Of a stretch of 41,659 nt of DNA, positions 8,499-17,468 are shown one piece after another; the stretch's first letter is position 1, and each line of letters begins with the position of its first letter. The notes under the pieces are model-generated. The model was not told the DNA's origin. It saw nothing but the letters and a program-made list of their open reading frames with translations, and ran no database searches. The stretch comes from Treponema sp. (GTDB taxonomy: Bacteria; Spirochaetota; Spirochaetia; Treponematales; Treponemataceae): contig JAILIC010000069.1 in NCBI GenBank assembly GCA_024695475.1, positions 1-41,659 on the forward strand, written 5' to 3'. The position numbers and the translations under genes are program-made.

Positions 8499-10583
8499 TT
8501 ATACTTTAAAGGCGTCTATTTCTGTACCGATATCATTGATTGAGTTGTTGAGTTTTGAAGTAACATCTTTGAGAGCAGCACCTGTTTCGTTAATTTTACG
8601 TGCACCCGCAGCCATTTCATTGATACTGTCTTTCATGGTCATTGTAGCTTCTTGTAAGTTGCGTACCTGTTGTAGTATCTGTTTGTTGCCTTGTGTCATT
8701 TCACGAGAGGCAGTTTTGACTTCAAGAGTGCTGTCATTCATGGCTCGGAGCGTGTCATTGATTTGGCGAGAGCCTATCTGTTGTTCTTCCATTGCGCCTT
8801 TAATTTGTATTACGAGCTGGTCGGTACCTTGAATCATAGTTGCGACATTTTTGAATGTCTGGCTTGACTCAGCACTGGCGGTAACAACACTGCTGATGGA
8901 GTCTCGGATCTTTGTCAATTGCTCACCGATTGTCTTTGATTGTGCGGTAGATGTTTCTGACAGCTTACGGATTTCGTCGGCTACGACGCTAAATCCTTTA
9001 CCTGCATCGCCTGCGTGAGCGGCTTCGATTGCAGCATTCATTGCCAGTAAGTTTGTCTGGCTTGCTATGTTTGCAATTGCCTGGTTGGCTTCTTGCAACA
9101 TATCTGACTGGCTTTCAATTTCTTCGATACGCTCATTTACATCGTCTTGTTTTTGACTGCCGTTTTGTGCATGTGTACGCAGCTCACTGAAACTTTCGGC
9201 CATTTTTTCGACAGATTGGTTGACAGAGGCTATGTTGCCGATCATTTGTTCAACAGCGGCAGATGCCTGTGAAACTCCTGATGATTGTGACTCAATCATG
9301 CGTTCCAGTGACTCGATATTGCTTGATATTTCGTTAACGGCACCTGCGGTTTCCTGTACGGAGTTTGACTGCATGTTGATTTGGTTTGTGACGCTTTCGA
9401 TATTATCAAGGATTTGAGTGATGGCAGAGCTTGTGTCCTCGCTGCTGGCACTTAAGTCTTCGCCTGCGATGCCAAGGTCGTTTTTTGAGTTTTTGATTTG
9501 TGTTATGATACTTTGCAGTTTTTCGATAAAACTGTTAAAGCCCTCGACAACAGCTCCAATTTCGTTATTTGATTTGATGTGGATGCGTTGTGTTAAGTCG
9601 GCATTGCCACTTGCAATGCCTTCGATTGTTTTTTGTACATGGATAAGTGGACGCAGGGCTTTGAGGATGATGACAATACTCATGCCAACTAATATGAGGA
9701 TGATTCCAATTGATGTTGTTGAAAGCGTTTTGATGAGAGTGACTGCAGACTCCATAATTTGAGATTGCTCAACCGAGAATACAACACTCCATGTGGTATT
9801 TGTAATTGGACTGTAAGCTACATATTGCTTTGTCTTGCCGACTGTAATTAAGTCTCCACCTGTTTGACCTTGTACCATTTTTTGTACGAGTTGTGACAGT
9901 TGTTTTTCAGTGTCGTCGGGATTAGTCAGAAAGTTTTTGTTCATGACGAGGTCTGTAACTTTGTGGGCTCCAACCATACCAGTGTTGTCGATGAGCCAGG
10001 CAAAACCTGTCTCTCCGAGTTTGATGGTGCCGATGTATTGTTGCAATGTGTTGAGTGTGTAGATGCCACAGAAGAGGCCAATTGTTTTGCCGTTGCGCTT
10101 TGCAGCTCGACAGATGTGTACACATGGTTTGCCGGTTGATTTTGCAATTGTTGGATTATCGATTGCAATATTTTTGCCATTTTTGACGATGTCCTTAAAA
10201 TAGGAGCGTTCCGTAATGTTACCGGTACCTCCGATATCGGTATAAAATGTGCCGGTGCTATCTGCATAGAGCATGTAATCAAAATCAGGTGCACGGTGTG
10301 AGGCGTGGTCCTTCATCCACTCAACAATTTGTTCGGTGTCACCGGTTTCGATAATGTCGGCTTCTGTGTAGTAGTACAGGTTGTTAAGTAGTGCTTCGAT
10401 TTTGTTTGCTATTGCACTTGAATACGCTGTGGTAAGTTCCTTTATGCTTTCGGAATAAATGTCTGATACCGATCTGCGTGTGTTGTAAATGACTAGTCCC
10501 ATCTGCATGGTATTTAGTGCTATGATGGTAAGTCCCAAGGCTATTGCAAAGAATGTGACAAGATGTCCTTTTTTGTTTTGCAT
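8499..10583 (-). CDS. Methyl-accepting chemotaxis protein with periplasmic Cache domain
   Basis: A 694-residue transmembrane receptor passing ligand signals to CheA/CheW. Order: first membrane helix at about residues 8-32; periplasmic sensor with dCache-like segments ([19 protein letters not shown], then [17 protein letters not shown]); second helix near residues 288-312 ([17 protein letters not shown]); HAMP domain; and a long cytoplasmic signalling coiled coil. The hairpin tip is highly conserved ([20 protein letters not shown], then [14 protein letters not shown]). There is no C-terminal pentapeptide for CheR/CheB tethering. The gene stands alone between its own sigma-70 promoter and a shared terminator. 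The ligand cannot be predicted; I do not see the canonical amino-acid-binding motif of dCache_1AA sensors, but the alignment is by eye. Confidence 0.95.
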   Translation of the reverse strand: MQNKKGHLVTFFAIALGLTIIALNTMQMGLVIYNTRRSVSDIYSESIKELTTAYSSAIANKIEALLNNLYYYTEADIIETGDTEQIVEWMKDHASHRAPDFDYMLYADSTGTFYTDIGGTGNITERSYFKDIVKNGKNIAIDNPTIAKSTGKPCVHICRAAKRNGKTIGLFCGIYTLNTLQQYIGTIKLGETGFAWLIDNTGMVGAHKVTDLVMNKNFLTNPDDTEKQLSQLVQKMVQGQTGGDLITVGKTKQYVAYSPITNTTWSVVFSVEQSQIMESAVTLIKTLSTTSIGIILILVGMSIVIILKALRPLIHVQKTIEGIASGNADLTQRIHIKSNNEIGAVVEGFNSFIEKLQSIITQIKNSKNDLGIAGEDLSASSEDTSSAITQILDNIESVTNQINMQSNSVQETAGAVNEISSNIESLERMIESQSSGVSQASAAVEQMIGNIASVNQSVEKMAESFSELRTHAQNGSQKQDDVNERIEEIESQSDMLQEANQAIANIASQTNLLAMNAAIEAAHAGDAGKGFSVVADEIRKLSETSTAQSKTIGEQLTKIRDSISSVVTASAESSQTFKNVATMIQGTDQLVIQIKGAMEEQQIGSRQINDTLRAMNDSTLEVKTASREMTQGNKQILQQVRNLQEATMTMKDSINEMAAGARKINETGAALKDVTSKLNNSINDIGTEIDAFKV

Positions 10584-10630
10584 AAGTGTCCGTCCTTATA
10601 CATGAATATTTTAAAATTACTCTTAATTTA

Positions 10631-10659
10631 ATTATCGTGTAGGGGCGTGAAAATGTCAA
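10631..10659 (-). promoter_or_regulatory. Sigma-70-type promoter of the chemoreceptor gene
   Basis: On the minus strand TTGACA (10659-10654), a 17-base spacer and GATAAT (10636-10631). The predicted start is near 10624, giving a leader of about 40 bases with AAGGAC as ribosome binding site. No sigma-28 promoter is needed for this gene. Confidence 0.7.
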
Positions 10660-10730
10660 TTAAAAGTAATGTTATAACCGAAGCGTCATCAAAAAAATAT
10701 AAAAAATTATAAAAAAACTTGTTTATGCTG

Positions 10731-10759
10731 TTGACATAATTTTGTGAAAAGTATATAGT
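10731..10759 (+). promoter_or_regulatory. tRNA-Phe promoter
   Basis: TTGACA (10731-10736), a 17-base spacer and TATAGT (10754-10759). The transcript would start near 10766, a few bases before the mature tRNA. A run of A-rich sequence lies just upstream, a typical UP-element composition. Confidence 0.75.
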
Positions 10760-10771
10760 AATATCCATCAA

Positions 10772-10844
10772 GCCGCTGTAGCTCAGTTGGTAGAGCAATG
10801 GACTGAAAATCCATGTGTCGTTGGTCCGATTCCAACCGGTGGCA
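10772..10844 (+). tRNA. tRNA-Phe (anticodon GAA)
   Basis: All arms fold: acceptor GCCGCTG/CGGTGGC, D arm GCTC/GAGC with the GG of the D loop, anticodon stem ATGGA/TCCAT with loop CTGAAAA (anticodon GAA), variable loop GTGTC, and T stem GTTGG/CCAAC. The discriminator is A and the 3' CCA is not encoded, so it is added by the CCA enzyme. The T loop reads TCCGATT, where almost all elongator tRNAs have TTCRANN; position 55 is therefore C and cannot be turned into pseudouridine. The rest looks fully functional. The tRNA has its own promoter and terminator. Confidence 0.96.
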
Positions 10845-10850
10845 AGTAAA

Positions 10851-10879
10851 AGCCGTACGTTAAGTACGGCTTTTTTTGT
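10851..10879 (+). terminator. Intrinsic terminator of tRNA-Phe
   Basis: Perfect 8-base stem AGCCGTAC (10851-10858) / GTACGGCT (10864-10871) with a five-base loop, followed directly by a run of T. Confidence 0.92.
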
Positions 10880-10914
10880 TTTAAATTGTTTTCAGCTTTT
10901 TTTTAAAATTTAAC

Positions 10915-10943
10915 TTGTTAACTGACGGGTAAACGCTTATAAT
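10915..10943 (+). promoter_or_regulatory. Promoter giving a leaderless mRNA for the ankyrin gene
   Basis: TTGTTA (10915-10920), exactly 17 bases, then a perfect TATAAT (10938-10943). The ATG at 10951 is where transcription should begin, and no Shine-Dalgarno sequence is present. Confidence 0.75.
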
Positions 10944-10950
10944 AGTACAT

Positions 10951-11880
10951 ATGAATTGGTTGCTCCTTAAATCAGATGCTCAAATTAAAGCGAATGTATC
11001 TTTGCTTTCAGAAACAATCCTTTTGAAATATAAAGATACTATAACTGTAGTCAACACTGATAAGATTATGACCGATGAGGCATTTGCTTCATGTTGTGGT
11101 ATTCTTACAAAGGGTGAACATGTCATTATTTGCGACGAGACTTTTGCAGTTGCAGAAAAAGATTCTGTTTTGGCAAATCGTCAAAATTTATTGCTTGGTA
11201 TTTTAATAGGTCGTAATATTCCTGTTTTTTCGGTTTCACCTGTTGTGACGCCGTTTGTTAATTACCAGATACGTGTATTTGATACTGAAGAGCAGATGGC
11301 TGCGGGTCTTAACTCTAGTTATAAGACGTTGCAGTTGCAGGATTTGCGTCAGTCTGCGTTTGGTGAGCTGATGCAAATGGGTATACCGTTTACACCTGAT
11401 TGTTTTGCAACTTATGTTGAAAAAGATAAGATAGATATCTGTCAGAAGTTCCTTGATGCCGGTATGGATGTTAATATCCGTGAAAGTTCCGGCACACCGA
11501 TGCTGAATATTGCAGTCCGTTCTGAGACGCCAGAAATAGTCGAATGGCTTTTGAAAAAGGGTGCTAATATCAATGCTATTTCTAAGGATCGTGGGTACTC
11601 GGCAGTTATGGATGCGGTCTGGAAAAAGAATGTGGATATCACGAAGATTTTGGTAGCTCGTGGTGCAGATTTGTCTTTTGTTAGTAAAGAAGGGCAGTCC
11701 ATTCTTGTTTTGGCAGTTGGTATCGGCGATGTTGAAGTGTGCCGCATATTGGCTGATCATGGTGCAGACCCTGACATTAAAGATCAGATGGGGATGTCGG
11801 CATACGAATACGCTGCGTTGTTTAAAAAAGATGATATTGTTGCTGTATTGGCACCTCATCATCGTGAGCGTGAAAATTAA
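10951..11880 (+). CDS. Ankyrin-repeat protein with an unassigned N-terminal domain
   Basis: 309 residues, no signal peptide, so probably cytoplasmic. Residues from about 160 to the end are ankyrin repeats (GMDVNIRESSGTPMLNIAV, VEWLLKKGANINAIS, ITKILVARGADLSFVS, VCRILADHGADPDIKD), which bind other proteins. The N-terminal 125 residues are not ankyrin. They alternate hydrophobic strands and helices (TITVVNTDKI, EHVIICDETF, LLLGILIGRNIPVFSVSP), a Rossmann-like pattern that I cannot assign to a named family. The gene is transcribed alone from a strong promoter just after the tRNA terminator, or may run into murG 67 bases on, which also has its own promoter. Partner and function are unknown. Confidence 0.75.
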   Translation: MNWLLLKSDAQIKANVSLLSETILLKYKDTITVVNTDKIMTDEAFASCCGILTKGEHVIICDETFAVAEKDSVLANRQNLLLGILIGRNIPVFSVSPVVTPFVNYQIRVFDTEEQMAAGLNSSYKTLQLQDLRQSAFGELMQMGIPFTPDCFATYVEKDKIDICQKFLDAGMDVNIRESSGTPMLNIAVRSETPEIVEWLLKKGANINAISKDRGYSAVMDAVWKKNVDITKILVARGADLSFVSKEGQSILVLAVGIGDVEVCRILADHGADPDIKDQMGMSAYEYAALFKKDDIVAVLAPHHREREN

Positions 11881-11892
11881 CAGCGTTATCTT

Positions 11893-11921
11893 TTGACGTA
11901 TCACTGACAAAACACTATACT
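11893..11921 (+). promoter_or_regulatory. Promoter of the murG operon
   Basis: TTGACG (11893-11898), a 17-base spacer and TATACT (11916-11921). Transcription should start near 11928, leaving a leader of about 20 bases that contains only a weak GAG before the ATG at 11948. Confidence 0.75.
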
Positions 11922-11947
11922 AAATTAAAAATATATCGAGTTTATTC

Positions 11948-13102
11948 ATGAGTACAATCGTTTTTACAGGCGGTGGCACCGGGGGACATATTTACCCCGG
12001 TTTAGCTATTGCAGATGAGCTTCATATCCTATCAGCTCAAAAAAATCAGTCTATGACGGTCTATTGGATTGGTAATGCCAAAGGAATGGATCGGCATATT
12101 GTCGAAAGTTTTACTGGTACTTATACCGGAGATGGCAATACAAAGGTTATTGAGCGTTTTTATGGTATTCCGTCTGGTAAGTTGCGCCGCTATCTGTCTT
12201 TGCAAAATTTTGTCGACGTGTTTAAGATTATTGCTGGCTGTATTGCTGCGTTTTTTATTTTGTTAAAGCTAAAACCTGCTGTTTTATTTTCAAAAGGTGG
12301 GTTTGTCAGTGTGCCTCCTTGTTTAGCTGCACGTCTGTTACATATCCCTGTATATACGCATGAGTGTGATTTTACACCGGGATTGGCTACACGTATCAAT
12401 GCACGCTCTGCAACAAAGTTACTGGTGTCCTATAAAGAGACGATTGAGTATCTGCATGGGGGACTTAAGGAGCGTGCTGTTGTTACTGGTAATCCTGTAC
12501 GTCCGGTATTTTATCATGCAGATCCTGCTATTGGTCGTCGTTTTTTAGGGCTTGATGGCACTTCTTCTAAACCTGTGCTGATGGTTGTTGGTGGAAGTCT
12601 TGGAGCCCGTCAGATAAATAAGCTCGTTGCTGATAATCTTGATTGGTTGTGTGAGCATTTTATTGTGGTTCATCAGACTGGTAAGAATACTGTAGATAAT
12701 GGTAGTGAAGGGCGTCCGATTCCTGCTGATTATAAACCATATCAGTTTATTTATGGCGAGATGCCACATGTGCTTGCTTGTGCAGATGTTATTTTAGGGC
12801 GTGCTGGTGCTAATTCCTTGTGGGAATGTGCAGTGCTTGGTAAACCGATGGTATTGATACCTTTATGTGGCTCTGGTACTCGTGGGGATCAAGTTGATAA
12901 TGCTGCTTTTTTTGCTTGTCACGATGCGGCGTTGTCTCTGGAAGGTGATGATGCTACCAGTGATAATATGAAAGAGGCATTATCAGTATTTTTTGATGCT
13001 GACAAGCGCCGAGCTTATGGAGATGCTGCCCGACAGCTTGCAGGTACTGAGCCTCCAGCTGAAAAAATTGCGTTACTGTTGCTTGCTGCGTGTGGAGTGT
13101 AA
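11948..13102 (+). CDS. murG: UDP-GlcNAc:lipid I N-acetylglucosaminyltransferase MurG
   Basis: 384 residues, usual length. MurG adds GlcNAc from UDP-GlcNAc to undecaprenyl-PP-MurNAc-pentapeptide (lipid I) on the inner face of the cytoplasmic membrane, giving lipid II. The N-terminal lipid I loop GGGTGGHIYPGLAIADEL, the second glycine loop VGGSLGARQINKL (about residue 212) and the UDP-GlcNAc site RAGANSLWECAVLGKPMVLIPL are all present. The segment SKGGFVSVPPCLAARL and HECDFTPGLATR match the conserved central part. It opens a run of five closely packed genes (cvpA-like, delta'-like, kinase, regulator) ending at 17441, an order I recall from Treponema pallidum. murC lies separately at 21260. Confidence 0.96.
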   Translation: MSTIVFTGGGTGGHIYPGLAIADELHILSAQKNQSMTVYWIGNAKGMDRHIVESFTGTYTGDGNTKVIERFYGIPSGKLRRYLSLQNFVDVFKIIAGCIAAFFILLKLKPAVLFSKGGFVSVPPCLAARLLHIPVYTHECDFTPGLATRINARSATKLLVSYKETIEYLHGGLKERAVVTGNPVRPVFYHADPAIGRRFLGLDGTSSKPVLMVVGGSLGARQINKLVADNLDWLCEHFIVVHQTGKNTVDNGSEGRPIPADYKPYQFIYGEMPHVLACADVILGRAGANSLWECAVLGKPMVLIPLCGSGTRGDQVDNAAFFACHDAALSLEGDDATSDNMKEALSVFFDADKRRAYGDAARQLAGTEPPAEKIALLLLAACGV

Positions 13103-13105
13103 GGT

Positions 13106-13588
13106 ATGAGTTTTACTGCCCTTGATTGCATATTTTTTATTGTTGTTTTATTTTTTGCTTTGCTAGCTTCGATACGAGGGTTTATTAATGAGATAATGGG
13201 CAAGATGGCGATGGTGCTGGCAATCGGTGTTGCCGTTTTGTTTTATCAAAAACTGGCACATGAAATTGTGTGGCTTATTCCTCATAAAGGATTAGGTGCT
13301 ATTGCTGCTTTTATCATGTTGTTTGTTATTACTTTTTTGGCAGTTAAGATTGTGCAGCTGATACTGAGTAAGATTTTTTCTGGTGCATTGTTAGGAAGCT
13401 TAAATCATGCACTGGGATTGTTGTTTGGTTGTGTTGAAGGATTGGTAGTTGTTCTTATTATTTTATACGTTTTGTGCCGACAGCCATTTTTTGATGTGCA
13501 GGGTATTGTAAAAGGTAGTCAATTTTTGCATTGGTTTGCTCCTTTTATTGCTGACCCGGAAGGAACGGTAAGGGGTATTATTGCCTGA
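13106..13588 (+). CDS. cvpA: CvpA-family membrane protein
   Basis: 160 residues with four predicted membrane segments (starting LDCIFFIVVLFFALLASIRGF, then MAMVLAIGVAVLFY, GAIAAFIMLFVITFLAVKIV and LVVVLIILYVL). The opening ALDCIFF...SIRGFINEI and the central GSLNHALGLLFGCVEGL glycine pattern mark the CvpA (colicin V production) family, an inner-membrane protein linked in some bacteria to envelope stability. It starts three bases after murG and its stop shares a base with the next ATG (TGATG), so translation is probably coupled. Its molecular role is not settled in any species. Confidence 0.85.
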   Translation: MSFTALDCIFFIVVLFFALLASIRGFINEIMGKMAMVLAIGVAVLFYQKLAHEIVWLIPHKGLGAIAAFIMLFVITFLAVKIVQLILSKIFSGALLGSLNHALGLLFGCVEGLVVVLIILYVLCRQPFFDVQGIVKGSQFLHWFAPFIADPEGTVRGIIA

Positions 13589-14793
13589 TGTTTGATAATG
13601 TACTTTTCCAACAGGCGGCACAGCAGTTTAAGTCTGATATTACCTCTGATACTCTACCGGGTGCCTTGTTGTTATCTGGTCCAGAGGCAAGCGGTAAGCT
13701 GACTTGTGCTCTGGAACTTGCTCGTATTGTGTCCTGCCAGAAGACTGGGGCAGAACGTGGGGCTTGGACATGTACGTGTCCATCTTGTTTGCAACATAAG
13801 GCTCTGGTACAAAATAATGTGCTGCTGTGTGGACCTCGTGATTGTTCTCTTGAAATTGCGGCCGCAAAAAAAACGTTTTTGCAGGCTGTTGCAGACAATG
13901 CCTCATATCAGAAAGCAACACGATATTTGTTTATACGTAGTGTCAAAAAGTTGACGTTGCGCTTTAGTCCTTTGTTATGGCAGGACGATGACAAGCTGTC
14001 TAAGATTGCACCGCATATGGCCGCAATTGATGAGATGCTGGAAGAACTGTATCCTCCTCGTGATTTGCCTGTTTTAGATACGTTGCAAAAATTGTGTGAT
14101 GATTTGGAAGAAGCATGTAAAAAGCTTGAACAGTCGTATTTGTATGCTTCTTTGCCTATTTTACATGTGCGTAATGCGGGCATATGGGCTCATATGTCTG
14201 CAACAACTGGCAAAAAGGTCATTATTATAGAAAATGCAGACCGTATGCTTGAGAGTGTGCGCAATGCTTTGCTTAAGATGCTCGAGGAGCCTCCAGAAGA
14301 AACGATTTTTGTACTTACAACGACACGTCGTAATGCTGTTATGCCTACGATCTTGTCTCGTGTACGTACGTATGCGTTTGGACAGCGTTCCTTAGAAGAA
14401 CAGAAGGTTGTACTGGAACGGGTGTTCCATGATCAGACTGGTTGTACTGCAATCAATGATTTTTTGCTTACGTATTTGCCGGTTGCTCCACAACAGGTAC
14501 AGCAGAGTGCACGTACATTTGTACAGGCGGTGAGTGGCGGGCATTTGCCTGATGTGGCACAATGTGTAAAAGATTGTGCGGACTTTGATCCGCGTATATT
14601 ATATCGCTTGTTTTTGCTTGAAATTATGCAGTGTAAGCATGATTTATTGTTGACGGCTTCTGGAGCATCCCATGCACTTAGGCTTGTTGATGCGGTACGT
14701 AAGGCGTGGCTTGATGTGACAGTATATAATCAAGCTCCTCGGGAAGCTCTGGAAGAATTGGTGCGTTCGTTGTCATTGGCATTAAGACGGTAG
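13588..14793 (+). CDS. DNA polymerase III delta'-like clamp-loader subunit
   Basis: 401 residues, longer than the usual 310-340 of HolB. The N-terminal ATPase fold has a P-loop GPEASGKLT (residues 31-39) and a zinc module CQKTGAERGAWTCTCPSC as in DnaX/HolB. The Walker B region is IIIENADRM rather than DEAD, and the sensor-like segment LEEPPEETIFVLTTTRRNAVMPTILSRVR follows the family. Between the zinc module and Walker B (about residues 95-205) there is extra sequence that includes a coiled-coil-like helix (LCDDLEEACKKLEQSY). The protein probably helps load the sliding clamp. Its place between a membrane protein and a kinase is unrelated to that role and reflects a conserved operon. DnaX itself is less likely because the C-terminal domain is short. 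Confidence 0.78.
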   Translation: MFDNVLFQQAAQQFKSDITSDTLPGALLLSGPEASGKLTCALELARIVSCQKTGAERGAWTCTCPSCLQHKALVQNNVLLCGPRDCSLEIAAAKKTFLQAVADNASYQKATRYLFIRSVKKLTLRFSPLLWQDDDKLSKIAPHMAAIDEMLEELYPPRDLPVLDTLQKLCDDLEEACKKLEQSYLYASLPILHVRNAGIWAHMSATTGKKVIIIENADRMLESVRNALLKMLEEPPEETIFVLTTTRRNAVMPTILSRVRTYAFGQRSLEEQKVVLERVFHDQTGCTAINDFLLTYLPVAPQQVQQSARTFVQAVSGGHLPDVAQCVKDCADFDPRILYRLFLLEIMQCKHDLLLTASGASHALRLVDAVRKAWLDVTVYNQAPREALEELVRSLSLALRR

Positions 14794-14811
14794 TGCAGGA
14801 AGGTAGGCGCA

Positions 14812-16074
14812 ATGCGCGGTTTTGTTAAACGAGTAACGAAGAAGATCAGTAAGTTATCTTCACCTCAGATTGAGGAGGTGTTGCAAGCTATTACCGATGA
14901 AAACGATATGTTTGACTCGGTATTTGAGTCCTTAACGTCTGGTTTGATTATTGTTGACGGTAAGTGGCAGGTTATTTCTAATAATAAAATGTCAGAGCGT
15001 CTGCTGCCTTTTAAGATTAGGCCTGATGACAGCCGGGCAGATGATGAGCCGCTGTGGAATTTAATCGATGATCCTGATATTGCTGCTTTTTTTAAGTCTA
15101 GCTATGAAAACGATCGTTTTAATGTGTGTTCAGAGTTTTCGATTGCAACCAGTGGAGGTTCTACACGGTTTATAACCGTAACTCTGACTCCTTTTGTGCA
15201 AAACCATCGGTCTGCTGGAACGGTTGTAACCATTGCTGATATTACTGAAAAGCGTAGTCAGGAAGTATTGCTGCATCGTATGGAGAGCCTTGCCAGTTTG
15301 ACGACTTTGGCGGCTAATGTCGCTCATGAAATAAAAAATCCTCTTGGTGCGATTAGTATTCATATCCAGCTGATACAAAAGGTGCTGCGCAAGGCGCGTG
15401 AAGGTGAGGGGACTCTGCCTGATAAAAAGTTTTTAGAGCATTATCTGGATGTCGTCACTGAAGAAATTGAAAACCTAAACAAGATTGTTGTTGACTTTTT
15501 GTTTGCGGTGCGTCCTGTACAGGCAAATCTCGAATTGATAAGTCCTGATGCATTGTTGAAACGCTTTGTTGAGTTTTTTAAGCCTCAGTTTGATGAAAAT
15601 AATGTGCAGGTTACCTTGTCGCTGTGTAATGATTGTCCGCGTTTATTGCTTGATGAAAAACTGTTTAGAGAGGTAACGGTCAATATTGCTCAAAATGCGC
15701 TTGCTGCTATTTTGGAGCGTCGTACGGCTCAAACAGGTGACTTTGGTGCCCGTTTTACCATTACGTCCAAGCTTGCTGGTGACAAATGTATTTTTACTTT
15801 TTCGGATACAGGTATTGGTATGAGTGAGACCACTGTCTCGCATATTTTTGAGCCATATTATACGACTAAGGCAAATGGTACTGGTCTTGGTATGACCATG
15901 GTATACAAGATTATAAAAGAATTACGTGGTGATATTTCTGTTACCTCTGAGCGTGGAAAGGGAACTGTGTTTACGATCGAGTTGCCGGTGCCTCAGACTG
16001 AAACAAAACTTTTGGCATCGCATGCTGATATGCAGCCACCGATGGCAACTGAACATCTTGTTGAGAATGTGTAA
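14812..16074 (+). CDS. Cytoplasmic PAS-histidine kinase, NtrB/AtoS type
   Basis: 420 residues without membrane segments. A PAS domain occupies about residues 30-145 (FESLTSGLIIVDGKWQVISN; TIADITEKR). The HisKA phosphoacceptor is H172 in NVAHEIKNPLGAISIHIQL. The HATPase domain has the N box EVTVNIAQNALAAI, G1 FSDTGIGM, and G2 GTGLGMTMVYKI, so it should be an active kinase. The response regulator starts five bases after its stop, so the two form a cognate pair. GGAAGG lies before the start. The signal is sensed inside the cell, perhaps nitrogen or energy status as in NtrB, but that is inference. Confidence 0.92.
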   Translation: MRGFVKRVTKKISKLSSPQIEEVLQAITDENDMFDSVFESLTSGLIIVDGKWQVISNNKMSERLLPFKIRPDDSRADDEPLWNLIDDPDIAAFFKSSYENDRFNVCSEFSIATSGGSTRFITVTLTPFVQNHRSAGTVVTIADITEKRSQEVLLHRMESLASLTTLAANVAHEIKNPLGAISIHIQLIQKVLRKAREGEGTLPDKKFLEHYLDVVTEEIENLNKIVVDFLFAVRPVQANLELISPDALLKRFVEFFKPQFDENNVQVTLSLCNDCPRLLLDEKLFREVTVNIAQNALAAILERRTAQTGDFGARFTITSKLAGDKCIFTFSDTGIGMSETTVSHIFEPYYTTKANGTGLGMTMVYKIIKELRGDISVTSERGKGTVFTIELPVPQTETKLLASHADMQPPMATEHLVENV

Positions 16075-16079
16075 AAGTT

Positions 16080-17441
16080 ATGAAGTTTACGATTTTAATT
16101 ATTGATGATGAAGAGAATATCCGTAATGGACTTGCCGCTGATTTTGAGATGGACGGCTATAATGTCAAAACGGCTGCCGATGGTAAAAGTGGTCTCGAGT
16201 TTATTGCAAAAGGTGATATCGATCTTGTTATAACCGATTTGCGTATGCCTGGGATTAGTGGTGAAGATGTGTTACGTAAGGTAACGACGGAAACTCCTGG
16301 TATTCCTGTAATTGTTTTGACTGGGCATGGCAGTATTGATGCTGCTGTAGATGCCATGCGCAATGGTGCCTATGATTTTATGACCAAGCCTCTTAATCTT
16401 GATCAGTTGGGACTTGTTGTGAAACGTGCCTTAAAAGGACGTGAGTTGTCATTGCAGCATCAGCAGTTGCAACAGGAATTAAATGGCATCCATGGTTTTG
16501 ACCGTATGATCGGCAAGAGCGCTGAGATGCAAAAGGTATTTACCTTGGTGCAAAAGGTTGCTCCGTCAAAGGCTTCTGTATTGATTACCGGCGAAAGTGG
16601 TGTAGGTAAGGAGCTTGTTGCTGATGCTATTCATAATCTGTCTCCACGTAAGGATAATTCATTTGTAAAAGTGCATTGTGCAGCTTTGACAGAAAGTTTG
16701 CTTGAATCTGAGTTGTTTGGCCATGAAAAAGGTGCTTATACAGGTGCTGATACGATGGTAAAAGGACGCTTTGAGCTTGCTCATGGTGGCACCATCTTTT
16801 TGGACGAAATTGGAGAGATCAATCAATCTGTACAGGTTAAGCTGTTGCGTGTCTTGCAAGAAAAAACTTTTGAGCGTGTAGGTGGATCACAGACTATTGA
16901 GGTTGATGTACGCATTGTTGCTGCTACCAACCGTAATCTTGAAGAAGAAGTAAAAGCAGGACGGTTTAGAGAGGATCTCTATTATCGTCTCAACATTATC
17001 CATATACAGGTACCACCACTGCGAGAGCGTAAGGATGATATTCCTTTGCTTATCAGTAATTTTATTGACCGTTTTGCTAAAGAAAACGGTAAGACTATTA
17101 CCGGTGTGGATGCTAAAGCTCGTAGTGCGTTGTATAAGTATGACTGGCCGGGTAATATACGTCAGCTGCAAAATTGTATTGAAAGTGCTGTTGTTATTTG
17201 CAGCGGTTCCGAAATTACGTTAGCGGATTTGCCCCCAACAATAAGCCAGGCTGATGCAGACGCACAGATTATGGTACCAATGGGAATTACCATGGACGAG
17301 GCCGAAAAGATCATTATACAAGAGAATTTGGCCGCTCTGAAGGGAAATAAAAGTAAGACTGCAGAAGTACTTGGGATTGGACGTAAAACATTGCATCGCA
17401 AGCTTAATGAGTATGGGCTTGCCGATGATGAAACGGAATGA
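16080..17441 (+). CDS. NtrC/AtoC-family sigma-54-dependent response regulator
   Basis: 453 residues, the standard three-domain layout. The receiver has acidic DDEE near residue 10, phospho-acceptor D53 (LVITDLRMPG), T/S in VLTGHGS and K in TKPL. The AAA+ domain has Walker A GESGVGKE (residues 171-178), the sigma-54-contact loop GAYTGA (218-223), Walker B GGTIFLDEIGE and the arginine-finger region REDLYYRLNI. The C-terminal Fis-type helix-turn-helix is NKSKTAEVLGIGRKTLHRKL. It activates sigma-54 promoters when phosphorylated, presumably by the adjacent kinase. I found no convincing sigma-54 promoter in the window, so its targets lie elsewhere or were missed by eye. A terminator follows. Confidence 0.94.
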   Translation: MKFTILIIDDEENIRNGLAADFEMDGYNVKTAADGKSGLEFIAKGDIDLVITDLRMPGISGEDVLRKVTTETPGIPVIVLTGHGSIDAAVDAMRNGAYDFMTKPLNLDQLGLVVKRALKGRELSLQHQQLQQELNGIHGFDRMIGKSAEMQKVFTLVQKVAPSKASVLITGESGVGKELVADAIHNLSPRKDNSFVKVHCAALTESLLESELFGHEKGAYTGADTMVKGRFELAHGGTIFLDEIGEINQSVQVKLLRVLQEKTFERVGGSQTIEVDVRIVAATNRNLEEEVKAGRFREDLYYRLNIIHIQVPPLRERKDDIPLLISNFIDRFAKENGKTITGVDAKARSALYKYDWPGNIRQLQNCIESAVVICSGSEITLADLPPTISQADADAQIMVPMGITMDEAEKIIIQENLAALKGNKSKTAEVLGIGRKTLHRKLNEYGLADDETE

Positions 17442-17468
17442 TGTTTAATTTTGAAGGTGCGATTGTTC

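Noticed and set aside
9220-10294. Open frames on both strands inside the chemoreceptor gene
   Set aside because: They are shadows of a strongly conserved receptor frame and have no signals of their own.
13588-14793. Gene called dnaX (gamma/tau)
   Set aside because: The protein is too short, lacks the C-terminal domains and has an altered Walker B; delta' fits better.
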